Shown in pieces: positions 52,501-59,817 of a stretch of DNA of 64,000 bases. Under the pieces are notes generated by a model. It did no database searches. It saw only the letters and a list, made by a program, of their open reading frames with translations, and was not told the DNA's origin. The stretch is from positions 30,317 to 94,316 of the forward strand of contig NZ_JAPUVQ010000026.1 in the NCBI RefSeq assembly GCF_029255145.1, written 5' to 3'. Source of the stretch: Accumulibacter sp003538495. GTDB lineage: Bacteria > Pseudomonadota > Gammaproteobacteria > Burkholderiales > Rhodocyclaceae. Every line of letters starts with the position of its first letter. The stretch's first letter is position 1. Both the position numbers and the translations under genes were made by a program.

Positions 52501-53101
52501 GTACGCGCAGCCGGTGCGCATCGAGCACCGCATCGAGGACATGGCGCTGTGCTCCGATGCGCAGATCAACGGCGACCTGGTGATCACCAGGCCCTTGACG
52601 CACGACTTTCCGCTCGGCTCGCTGGTCAGCTCGGCGCTGATCATGGGCGATCTGCACGCGCGGGTGTCGCACTGGTTCGACCAGGCGACGTGGACCGGCG
52701 TGTGGTCGGATACGCTGATCGGCAGCGGCGCCAGCCCGAGCTACAACACCACGCAATACCCGGTCGTGGTGACCAACCGCGGCGCGATCCAGGAGCGCTG
52801 GCAGGTCATCTTCACCAACACCACGACGGTCAATGTGATCGGCGAGACGATCGGCCAGATCGTCACCGGGCACGCGATCGCCAACCCGCTGGCGCCGATC
52901 AACCCGGCCACCGGCGTGCCGTATTTCAGCATCGACCCGGCCGGCTGGGGCGCGGGCTGGGCAGCGGGCAACCTGGTGCGGCTGAATACCGTCGCCGGCA
53001 ACTTTCCGGTGTGGGTCGCGCGCACCGTCCTGCAGGGGCCGCCGGCGGCGGCCGACGACCAGTTCACGATCGGCATCCGCGGCGATGTCGACACCCCATG
53101 A
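49517..53101 (+). CDS. Large central tail/tip protein with repeated modules
   Basis: 1,194 residues. N-terminal 280 residues are unique (MAILEGDIKLLKSAVLDDVP). From about residue 300 to 780, five imperfect modules recur, each with D-[DN/R]-G-x-G-x-L leading to G-x-[IV]-[DN]-Y-[AG]-[STN]-G, such as GSVDYASGAVSV, GMVDYGTGSMVV, GWVDYANGKVVL, GSINYATGAVAL, GSINYASGVVSL. The C-terminus (from about 900) ends in a different domain with FSIDPAGWGAGWAAGNLVR. Probably the tail hub or baseplate protein. Confidence 0.7.
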   Translation: MAILEGDIKLLKSAVLDDVPEGGGMATGIAVVDGVSNNLFPDISELDRTYGRIALRKVFPAVLTDTVDGYYGSHVIIAQAPADPRVSAALFTTRSWSDARTAAQNKLESYLALGAETRLTLYGNHLVGQKSVQVHCAHATSSPGVGEVLGLVQRDTPANYQYVRITRIISRADNQVFTDQYGDYLRDVLVIEISDALRLAFTGAPVTRYTSDYYNPPTRVHATFAADATSYYGVSPLAQAASLGDLTLKAETVYTQIVPSALSEAPIIDARCTGDRELVVPIAGAPALSFASTVTTTPGQVAVRYFGRAIARGSLQLSIGGVTLVDDGSGAIVAQSGFTGSVDYASGAVSVARSTGTSGSATYTAAQAVAIAVGGHTESTPISLGNRGYNYVINLSPAPAPGSVSVDYMALGKWYRLLDNGTGNLAGDDGVGTGMVDYGTGSMVVTLGALPDVATEILYSWGTPAHYAAQVGGSVFAAPAVKISVPGGALQPSNLTITYLANAITRTVTDNGAGGLAGDGTGWVDYANGKVVLLPSVLPDSNSTIQTQFKQGTAVTENHAAGGASSNFSLGNAVLPKSLTLSFSDSVGGQYTVRDDGAGALVLIAANLTLTGSGSQGTAGNQASVALSIASTAGIGGSINYATGAVALGGQVTLQAVSQSRTMTGSTYQDAVQTRAWSSAAATAVATGNIVARYRQASNSAGGLQSQSQTIDPLQIDLLPSISNTLVPGSLRFTLNGSVYVDRAGSLVRDPSASTNSGTVAGSINYASGVVSLSDYTGGGAPALSVACLTRKGLWEDWRYRFRVSGAPVQPASFAVRANRASDSVQISASSALDGSIGSSEISGTIDAQFGIVTLHFGALVADAGLSPSEKLEWWYSAARVSGGMIFRPQLVMPDTALFNAVAVSNLPLSAEVLGLDPVRLPVDGRVPVLRKGDVLVIHHTATTSPATVSNAQTIDLGRVRIARLRVIGADDQTIASGYTTDLDAGTITFTDVSGYAQPVRIEHRIEDMALCSDAQINGDLVITRPLTHDFPLGSLVSSALIMGDLHARVSHWFDQATWTGVWSDTLIGSGASPSYNTTQYPVVVTNRGAIQERWQVIFTNTTTVNVIGETIGQIVTGHAIANPLAPINPATGVPYFSIDPAGWGAGWAAGNLVRLNTVAGNFPVWVARTVLQGPPAAADDQFTIGIRGDVDTP

Positions 53102-53119
53102 TGACGATAGGAGCGAGCG

Positions 53120-54295
53120 ATGCCGGCTGATACGACGGTCAAATACTTCCACAGCGGGCTGACCGGCGCGCCGGTCCTTTCGGGGACCGCCGGCGCCTTG
53201 ATCAACGTCCTCGACGCCTGCCTGGTCAATGGCTTCGCGGTCTCGGCGGTGGCCAGCCTGGTGGTGGCCGGCGGGGTGGCGACGGCGACGGTCAGTGCCG
53301 GGCACAGCGCCGAGGTCGGGAGCGTGGTCCTGGTCTCCGGCGCGACGCCGAGCGGTCTGAACGGCGAGAAGAAGGTGCTGACCGTCGGTGGCGGCAATAC
53401 CACGCTGACCTTCGACGCGACGGGGATCGCCGACCAGACGGCAACCGGATCGATCTCGCTCAAGCTGGCCGGCGCGGGCTGGGTCAAGGCTTTCAGCGGC
53501 ACCAATCTGGCGGCGTACAAGAGCGGCAACGTGGCGGCGACGGCCTGCCTGTTGCGGGTCGACGATACCGGCGGCAAGACCGCGCGCTGCGTCGGCTATG
53601 AAACCATGACCGCGATCAGTACCGGCGCCGGGCCGTTCCCGACATCGGTTCAGCGCAGCGGCGGCACCTGGTGGACCAAGAGCACGGTGGCCGATGGCAG
53701 CGCGCGGCCGTGGGTGCTGGTCGCCGACGATCGGACCGTCTATCTGCTGACGACCTATCACCCGACCTACCCGGCGGGCGGCGCGATAATGGCCTTTGGC
53801 GATCTCGCGCCAGTGAAGAGCGGCGACGCGTGGTCGTGCGTGCTGTCCGGATACGCGTCGGACAAGAGCGCCGCGGCGCCGGGCGACAACAACGATTACG
53901 CGACCATGGCGCTGGTGACCGGCGAGCTGTATCTGGCGCGCCCCTATACCGCTGTCGGAGGGTCGGCGGTGGCCTACAAGGCGTTCCCGCTGCTGGTGCC
54001 GAGTGCCAGCACGACCATCACCAGTGGGCAGGGACCGATGCCGTATCCGAACGGCCCCGATTCGGGCCTGTATTTAACGCCGCTGAATATCTTCGAGACC
54101 GTATTCAACGCCTTGCGCGGGGTATCGCCCGGGATCTGGTGCACTCCGCAGTTGCTGCCGCTGGGGCTGTTTTCGAGTGGCGCGAAGATCGCCGCGGCCG
54201 ACAATCTGCTGGCGCGCGATCTGCGCGTGGTGCCGGTCGGCGCCGGGACAGCAGGCACCTTTGCCTTCTTCGACACCACCGGCCCCTGGCGGTAA
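53120..54295 (+). CDS. Tail tip/host-contact protein
   Basis: 391 residues. TVKYFHSGLTGAPVLSGTAG opens the chain; a middle beta-rich domain (STVADGSARPWVLVADDRTV) and the last part (DNLLARDLRVVPVGAGTAGT) are like tail proteins next to the hub in B3-like phages. No enzymatic motif seen. Confidence 0.6.
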   Translation: MPADTTVKYFHSGLTGAPVLSGTAGALINVLDACLVNGFAVSAVASLVVAGGVATATVSAGHSAEVGSVVLVSGATPSGLNGEKKVLTVGGGNTTLTFDATGIADQTATGSISLKLAGAGWVKAFSGTNLAAYKSGNVAATACLLRVDDTGGKTARCVGYETMTAISTGAGPFPTSVQRSGGTWWTKSTVADGSARPWVLVADDRTVYLLTTYHPTYPAGGAIMAFGDLAPVKSGDAWSCVLSGYASDKSAAAPGDNNDYATMALVTGELYLARPYTAVGGSAVAYKAFPLLVPSASTTITSGQGPMPYPNGPDSGLYLTPLNIFETVFNALRGVSPGIWCTPQLLPLGLFSSGAKIAAADNLLARDLRVVPVGAGTAGTFAFFDTTGPWR

Positions 54296-54298
54296 TCC

Positions 54299-55351
54299 AT
54301 GCCAGGCAATCTCTACTGGAAGGATCTCAGTGTCGGCCTGCACCTCGCCGGAGCCAACGGCGCCACCTCGTTCCCGGATGTGAAAGGGCATACCTTCACG
54401 CGCACCGGTAACGTCGTGATCTCGACGGCACAAAGTCGCTTTGCTGGCGAGGGGTCGGCTTATTTTCCGGGGGGAACGAACGACCTTCTGAAGTGTGCCG
54501 CGCATGCCGATTTTGGCAATGCGACCAATTCGCTGTCGATCGCCTGGTCGATGTATCCGCTGGCGCTGCCTGCAGCCGGCACCGCGTGCCGGCTGATCAT
54601 GATCGGCGCCAATGGGTCGCTCGGGACGTTCACGTTGCATTTCGATTCGCTTGGCTACATGGGGGGTTATCTCGCCGCCAGCGGCTACAACTCGTTTTTC
54701 GGGGGGCCCGGCGCGGTGGTTCTGAACCAGTGGCAGGATTTCGAGCTCTCGGTGTTCAATCGATCGGCGTTCCTGCTCAAGGACCGCGGGCTGATCGCCA
54801 GCCTGTCCAATCTCGACATGCCGAGCGGCAATTTTCCGAAACGGATTCAGATCGGCGGCGACGACTCCGGGTTTGCCAGCGTCGATGCACGGTATAACGG
54901 CTACTTGAGCGAGGTGCAGATCCAGGTCTATGCCGGCCGCTTGCCATCACCGGCAGCGCCAACCGGGCCATTTGCGGACTCGCTCGGGTTGGGATTGGCG
55001 CGCTCGGCGGCGCCCACCCCATTCGCATTGCTTCGGCAAACGCCACCGGCGCACAGGATTCTGCGCCAGGGCACGCCGCGGCTGATGCTCGATACCGACA
55101 ACGGCGGCCACGGCCGCGTCATCGGGACGACGAAAAACGTCGGTACGCCCAACTACCCGGTGGCGCGGCGGGTGCGCCTGCTGCGCAAGCGCGACGGCGC
55201 GGTGGTGCGCGAGGTCTGGAGCGACGCCGCCGGTAATTACCAGTTCACCCAGGTACGGCACGATCTGGACTACGTGGTGATGGCGCATGACCACACCGGG
55301 CTGTACAACGCGGTGGTGGCCGATACCGTGACGCCGGAGCTGATGCCATGA
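54299..55351 (+). CDS. Tail protein with LamG-like domain
   Basis: 350 residues. Residues 10-220 form a LamG-like concanavalin fold (GEGSAYFPGGTNDLLKCAAH, then SVFNRSAFLLKDRGLIASLS, GFASVDARYNGYLSEVQIQV), a common host-surface binding module. The C-terminal 90 residues (VARRVRLLRKRDGAVVREVW, SDAAGNYQFTQV) are a carboxypeptidase-regulatory-like fold found at phage tail tips. The LamG part is less GC-rich than the rest, suggesting module exchange. Confidence 0.65.
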   Translation: MPGNLYWKDLSVGLHLAGANGATSFPDVKGHTFTRTGNVVISTAQSRFAGEGSAYFPGGTNDLLKCAAHADFGNATNSLSIAWSMYPLALPAAGTACRLIMIGANGSLGTFTLHFDSLGYMGGYLAASGYNSFFGGPGAVVLNQWQDFELSVFNRSAFLLKDRGLIASLSNLDMPSGNFPKRIQIGGDDSGFASVDARYNGYLSEVQIQVYAGRLPSPAAPTGPFADSLGLGLARSAAPTPFALLRQTPPAHRILRQGTPRLMLDTDNGGHGRVIGTTKNVGTPNYPVARRVRLLRKRDGAVVREVWSDAAGNYQFTQVRHDLDYVVMAHDHTGLYNAVVADTVTPELMP

Positions 55352-55749
55352 GCCTGGTATTTTCGACAGCGGCGCGCGGCGCGCGGGCGGAGGCCATCGT
55401 CGGGCAATTCGACCAGGCCTCGACGGCTGGCCGGCTGGAACTGTACACGACCACCCAGCCGGCTGCCGGCGCGTCGGCCGGTGGTTCGCCGATCGCCACG
55501 ATCACCCTGCAGAAGCCCTGCGGGACGGTCACGGCAGGGGTGATCGCCTTTGCCGTCAGCGTGCCGGTGCAGATCCTGTCGACCGGCGATGTGCTGTGGG
55601 CGCGCGGCGTCGATGGCGACGGCAACTGGGTCTGCGACGGCAATGTGGCGGTAACCGGTACGCCCGGTGCGGCCTTCACGCTCGACGACGTGACGCTCTA
55701 TGCGGGCGCTTTTGTCTTCCTGTTCAACGCGACACTCTCTGAGCCCTGA
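55348..55749 (+). CDS. Small tail protein
   Basis: 133 residues, ATG overlapping the preceding stop. Beta-rich: AIVGQFDQASTAGRLELYTT, later GAFVFLFNATLSEP. Position suggests tail tip. Role unknown. Confidence 0.6.
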   Translation: MSLVFSTAARGARAEAIVGQFDQASTAGRLELYTTTQPAAGASAGGSPIATITLQKPCGTVTAGVIAFAVSVPVQILSTGDVLWARGVDGDGNWVCDGNVAVTGTPGAAFTLDDVTLYAGAFVFLFNATLSEP

Positions 55750-55760
55750 GCGGGTCGGCG

Positions 55761-57686
55761 ATGGTCGATCTGCTGTTCTCGGATGGGCCGGCCTCTCCGG
55801 ATCTGGTGTTCGGCGGCACCGGCACGCCGCCGGTCATCATCAAACTCGGCAGCTCGGCGACGCTGGCTGCGGCGACGTCGGCGGGAGCGCTCAGGGCCGA
55901 TGCGCGGCCGCTCGCCAGCGGCGCCAGCGTGCCCGGGATCAGCTCACCGATCGCCGTTTCCAGGGTGCCCGCACTGGCGATGGCGGCGACCACCGGGGCG
56001 CCGCTGGCGGATCTGGCGATCGGCTACGACAACGCCGTCAATCGCGCCCCTTTCCGCTGGGCGGAGAGCGGCTGGCAGGATGCGCAAAGGCTGTCCCACT
56101 TCCGGCGGGCAGCGCACCGGGCCACGCCCGCCAGCGAAACGGCGGCAGTGGTGGGGATCGAAACCGCCGCCCGGCGCAGTGCCCAGGTGGGCACGGTATG
56201 GCAACCGATGACCCGTGGTACGCGGCCGCTGTCCCACTTGCCGTGGAGGGGCGGGTCGCCCATCGAACAGCGTCTGGCGGATGGCTGGCAGCAGCTCTAC
56301 ACCTGGTTGCGGCCGTCGCTGCGGCTGGTGTTCAGCGACGGCACCCCGCTACCTTTCGCGGTGAGCGAGCGGTGGCGAGAGCTATTCCGCCGGCCGCGTC
56401 CAGTACTGTCGGTACCGTGGGCAATCGGCGTGCGGCGCAGCACGCGCGTGGTCTCGATAGCCGGCCTGGCGGTACCGCGGGCACTGGCTCTGATCATCCC
56501 GTGGCAGGAGGCCGGCCGGCCTGGGCATGGCGTCTCCCCGGTGCCCGGCGATCCACCGGGACCGGAACTGTACGTCGCGTCTACGGCGCTGCTCTTCGAC
56601 GACGCCATGCCTGTCTCTCTGCATCTGGTGTTCGGGCGCCCACACCATCCGGCTCTGCCCGTGGCCGATGTCGTCATCCCCGTTCTGAGGACCTATCTCG
56701 TGATCAATGACGTAACGCTGATTCGGACCGCGAATTCTCTGGCCATGGCGCCGCTGTCACTGTCCGTGATGATCGACGCCGACTCCTGGGTCTGGGGATG
56801 GGAGGCCAGCCTGCCAGGCGCCAGTCTTGACGATGTGCTGCCGTCGGCGCCGGGCGAACCCGTCGAGTTCGAGGCAACGATCAACGGCGTTAATTGGTTG
56901 CTCCTGGCGGAAAAGGTGACGCGCGACCGGCGCTTCCCACAATCGCGGATCACCGTCTCCGGCCGCGGCATCGCCGCCGAACTCGGTAACCCGTACGCCG
57001 CCTCGGTCAGCCGTAACAACCTGGTCGATCTGACCGCGCAACAAGTGATGGCCGCGGCGCTCACGGTCAACGGCGCTGGCATCGGCTGGTCGCTCGACTG
57101 GCAGATGACCGACTGGCTGGTGCCCGCCGGCGCCTGGTCGCACACCGGCAGCCACATCGAAGCCGTGACGCGCATCGCCGAAGCCGCCGGCGGCTACGTC
57201 CAGGCCAGCCGCAACAGCAAGACCCTGCGCATCCTGCCGCGCTATCCGGTGGCGCCATGGGACTGGGGCGGGGTGGTAGCAGACTTCTCGCTGCCCGCGG
57301 CCGCGACCACCCGCGAGTCCATCGAGTGGCTGGAAAAACCGGCCTACAACGGGGTCTACATCAGCGGCGAGGGGATCGGGATTCTGGGCCGCGTGACCCG
57401 TGCCGGGACCGCCGGTGACCTGCTCGCGCCGATGATCGTGGACGCTCTGACCACCCATGCCGACATCGCTCGGCAGCGCGGCCTGGCGGTGCTGGCCGAC
57501 ACCGGCCCGCAGCAGCTTTTGACGCTGGAGACCCCGATCTTCGCCGGGGTCGGCATCTATCCCGTGGGGAGCTTCGTAGCCTTCTCCGACGGCGCCGAAT
57601 CACGTCTCGGCATCGTGCGCAGCGTGGCGATCAAGGCGGCGCTGCCGACAGTTCGCCAGACCCTGGAGATTGAGTGTTATGAGTAA
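55761..57686 (+). CDS. Large C-terminal tail protein
   Basis: 641 residues. The N-terminal half is Ala/Gly-rich (LLFSDGPASPDLVFGGTG). The C-terminal half contains LTVNGAGIGWSLDWQMTDWL and AEAAGGYVQASRNSKTLRIL with ITVSGRGIAAELGNPYAASV, like tail hub or host-interaction proteins of transposable siphoviruses. No catalytic motif was found. Confidence 0.65.
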   Translation: MVDLLFSDGPASPDLVFGGTGTPPVIIKLGSSATLAAATSAGALRADARPLASGASVPGISSPIAVSRVPALAMAATTGAPLADLAIGYDNAVNRAPFRWAESGWQDAQRLSHFRRAAHRATPASETAAVVGIETAARRSAQVGTVWQPMTRGTRPLSHLPWRGGSPIEQRLADGWQQLYTWLRPSLRLVFSDGTPLPFAVSERWRELFRRPRPVLSVPWAIGVRRSTRVVSIAGLAVPRALALIIPWQEAGRPGHGVSPVPGDPPGPELYVASTALLFDDAMPVSLHLVFGRPHHPALPVADVVIPVLRTYLVINDVTLIRTANSLAMAPLSLSVMIDADSWVWGWEASLPGASLDDVLPSAPGEPVEFEATINGVNWLLLAEKVTRDRRFPQSRITVSGRGIAAELGNPYAASVSRNNLVDLTAQQVMAAALTVNGAGIGWSLDWQMTDWLVPAGAWSHTGSHIEAVTRIAEAAGGYVQASRNSKTLRILPRYPVAPWDWGGVVADFSLPAAATTRESIEWLEKPAYNGVYISGEGIGILGRVTRAGTAGDLLAPMIVDALTTHADIARQRGLAVLADTGPQQLLTLETPIFAGVGIYPVGSFVAFSDGAESRLGIVRSVAIKAALPTVRQTLEIECYE

Positions 57687-57900
57687 CGCGCTGCGAGAGT
57701 TTTTATCCCTCGTGCCGGATGCGCCCCTGTTGGTCGGGGAGGTCACGGCGATCGCCAACGAGCTGCGTACCGTGACCCTGCCTGACGGCGCGACGATCAC
57801 CGCCAGGGGCGTGGGCAGTGTCGGGCAGCAGGTGTTCGTGAGGGCCGGAAAGATTGAAGGCGTAGCCCCTGCGCTGCCCGTGGTGGAGATCACCCTTTAG
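57679..57900 (+). CDS. Small terminal tail gene product
   Basis: 73 residues. FLSLVPDAPLLVGEVTAIAN followed by TVTLPDGATITARGVGS. Overlaps the preceding gene by 8 bases. The last 20 coding bases are one arm of a strong hairpin. Similar small beta-rich proteins end the tail module in B3-like phages. Confidence 0.6.
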   Translation: MSNALREFLSLVPDAPLLVGEVTAIANELRTVTLPDGATITARGVGSVGQQVFVRAGKIEGVAPALPVVEITL

Positions 57901-57923
57901 CGTGGGTGATCTCCACCACGGGC
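57876..57923 (+). terminator. 20-bp perfect inverted repeat over the final stop codon
   Basis: A 20-base arm starting GCCCGTGGTGG at 57876 and its exact complement ending at 57923 enclose an 8-base loop (TTTAGCGT) containing the TAG stop of the last gene. No long U-run follows (GGAGTTTACG). Likely ends late transcription or protects the mRNA 3' end. Confidence 0.75.
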
Positions 57924-58029
57924 GGAGTTTACGAACTACGAAACCCGCCAGGAAGATGGCGCAACGTGAGGGCGACTGGCATGGGTGTTGAAGAGGCGTT
58001 AAAAGTCGGAATTTATGACGTAGTTGTGT
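57924..58029. other. Prophage right-end region
   Basis: Non-coding DNA between the terminal hairpin and the end repeats. Contains ATGGCGCAACGTGAGG and GTTAAAAG; no gene or other repeat seen. Confidence 0.4.
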
Positions 58030-58073
58030 GCCAAGTAGCGCGCGGTTTTACGCCAAGTAGCGCGCGGTTTTAC
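58030..58073 (-). repeat. Tandem 22-bp right-end repeats (transposase sites)
   Basis: GCCAAGTAGCGCGCGGTTTTAC is exactly repeated at 58030-58051 and 58052-58073. Read inwards from the CA terminus, the pair corresponds to MuA sites R1 and R2. TTGGC is 19-23 bases from the end, as in the left end. Confidence 0.8.
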
Positions 58074-58074
58074 A

Positions 58075-58079
58075 ACATT
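58075..58079. repeat. Target-site duplication ACATT, right copy
   Basis: Five bases directly following the phage CA terminus and identical to 15323-15327. Confidence 0.93.
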
Positions 58080-58925
58080 GGTACCGAGCAGCAGTGCCCC
58101 GTCCTTCTGGCGATGGACCTGCTCGAGTATTTCGCTCTTGCCGCCACCGCTGGCGCCTTCGTGCATGATGCACAGCTTGTTCGCATAAGGCGTGATGACC
58201 TGCACCGTCGCGCAGTGCGCGGTCAGCCAATGCTCGCGCTCGCCGAGGGCGAGCAGGACGCCATAGATGCCTTTCTTGGCACTCGGGCCGGGATAAAGGT
58301 TGTAACTGAATAATTCGTGCCGGCCCGGACGGCGGTTGTGCACCACCATCTGCTTGCCCTTGAAATGCGTATGGCGAAACGGTGGCGCGACGAAGATCAC
58401 CGCCTTCGGGTCGAAGTCCGGCGACAAGGCCTTTTCGTCGAGGATGCCCTGCAGCAAGGCCAGCCCAAGCGCGAAGAAACCGGCGTTGGCCGGAGCCACC
58501 ACCAGGGCATCCATACCCATCCCGGGAACCCCGGCGATAAAGGGAAACACGGCCAGTTCCTGGGTCTGGAGCCAGGCGAAGGTTTCGGCACGCAAAGGTT
58601 CGAACGATGCGCCGTACTGATCCTCGAAACGGGGTTTGTCGGTGGGCAGGTCGTCGGCGATGACCATGCAATCGGGATCTCGGCGGCGCATGTAGGGCTC
58701 GACGTAGTTGGCCGCGATGCCGTTCTTGACCCGGCACACATTGGCCTCCAACACCCGGCCTCGGCCCGGCACTTCGTAGGCCACCTCGTGCACGCCATTC
58801 ACGGCGTCGCGCGTGGCCAGTTCGTACAACTGCTGCCAGGTACTGGCCACGGTATATTTCGGGCATGCTTCCAGAATTTGCTGCACCGACAAGGGGATCT
58901 GGAAGCTCAGGTTGACTTTGCTCAT
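58075..58925 (-). pseudogene. DUF4914 family protein, N-terminal part (cut by prophage)
   Basis: 5' part of the DUF4914 gene, ATG at 58925. Begins MSKVNLSFQIPLSVQQILEA and contains FIAGVPGMGMDALVVAPANA, then the P-loop HEGASGGGKSEILEQVH near residue 260, just before the insertion, and ends GALLLGTN at ACATT. Continuation at 14281-15327 in the same frame gives a 630-residue protein. The P-loop G-x4-GK-S suggests nucleotide binding, possibly kinase-like. The frame runs on into the phage, so a short false fusion tail would be made. Confidence 0.85.
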
Positions 58926-58979
58926 GATAATTTGCCTTCGGAAAAAAAGTCCAAGAAACTCAAGGGTCTGATGGGGCGT

Positions 58980-59102
58980 TGTGCGGTATTCGCCGCACAC
59001 CGATGGCCGCGGAAGCCGCGGCTACGCGTTGCATCTCTGTCCGTGAACGCCAGCAAGTGCCGCAGGCTGGTGAACAGGTTGAAGATGGAAACGAACAGGG
59101 TC
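58980..59102 (-). repeat. Double-hairpin element, copy B, upstream of DUF4914
   Basis: GTGCGG-TATTCG-CCGCAC (58981-58998) and GCCGCGG-AAG-CCGCGGC (59006-59022), followed by a region whose far end (CTGGTGAACAGGTTGAAGAT at 59068-59087) matches copy A. Same orientation and order as copy A upstream of floA. Confidence 0.6.
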
Positions 59103-59309
59103 ACGGTGGTCGTCACATGGTTGGTTCCGCCGCCGTCCCGGCCATGGCCATCATCACCGTCTGGCCGCCGTTGGGCGGGCCGGGATGGTGGCTGACGATG
59201 GCTTCGGCGCCGCACTGCGGCAGGGCAACGGCCTGGGTTCCGGGAAGGTTTGCTTCAGCCTTCCGGGGCTGAAAGAAGCGGGGGATGGCGTCAGCTGAGG
59301 ACGGCGTGG
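59103..59309. other. Region downstream of the stress-protein gene
   Basis: Short inverted repeat TTCAGCC-TTCCGG-GGCTGAA at 59254-59273 may be a weak terminator for the leftward terC-usp transcript; there is no U-run. Nothing else was identified. Confidence 0.35.
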
Positions 59310-59817
59310 TCAGGGCACCACCATTCCCGGATGCGGACTCAGGTGCATGCGCTTGTCGCTCACCGAGCCCAACAGCAGGCTCTCTGTCACGCCCGGCCCG
59401 CGGCTGCCGGTGACGGTGCCGCTCCAGTCGATCCGTTCGGTCAGCGCAATGATTTGCCCGGCGGCTTCGCCCAGCGCGACATGCGGCCGCCAGGGGCTGG
59501 CTGTTTGCGTCGAGCAGGGCGCCCGGCCGCGCGGTGGCGAGCCAGGCCCGCTGCGCGAGTTGCGCTTCCGCCGCTTCCAGGACAAGCCACGGCTGAAGGT
59601 TCACAAGATGTAGCACGCGGGCCTTCATCGTGCCGGCCTGACCGGCGGCATGCGCGACGGCGCGCAAGGCGTTGTCCGAACCGTCGACGGCGACCAGCCA
59701 GGGATTCGTTGCCGGCGCCGGAACCGGCGGCGCACTACCGAACATCAGGCCGACGAGATGGCCATCGGCATCGCGCCGGCAACTTGCGGGGACGGGAAGA
59801 TCGACGGGATGGCTCAT
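59310..59817 (-). pseudogene. Universal stress protein (UspA family), frameshifted
   Basis: UspA-type stress protein. The ATG at 59817 and the open frame give NPWLVAVDGSDNALRAVAHA, the ATP-binding-type beginning, and run to about residue 108, where a one-base change moves the downstream family sequence (HVALGEAAGQIIALTERI, then GTVTGSRGPGVTESLLLGSV) into another frame, ending GMVVP at 59310. An extra G at about 59490 would explain it. The start overlaps the terC stop by 4 bases. Real mutation or sequence error cannot be decided. Confidence 0.75.

Larger units (their letters stand above)
15328..58074 (+). mobile_element. Complete Mu-type transposable prophage (siphovirus-like, 42.7 kb)
   Basis: The element starts TGTGAGG and ends TTTTACA, is bounded by ACATT on both sides, and interrupts DUF4914. 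It has the canonical order of Mu-like phages: leftward repressor, Ner, MuA, MuB, GemA, DUF3164, lysozyme, Mor, terminase, portal, MuF, protease, head, gpG, gp37 and tail. No contractile sheath gene is present, and the tail tube and large hub proteins are of siphovirus type, so B3/D3112-like is the nearest known group. Essentially all modules are present; the tape measure gene carries an in-frame stop. Confidence 0.95.

Noticed and set aside
15328..58074. Tyrosine-integrase type prophage with attL/attR
   Set aside because: No integrase gene; 5-bp duplication, TG/CA ends and MuA/MuB instead.
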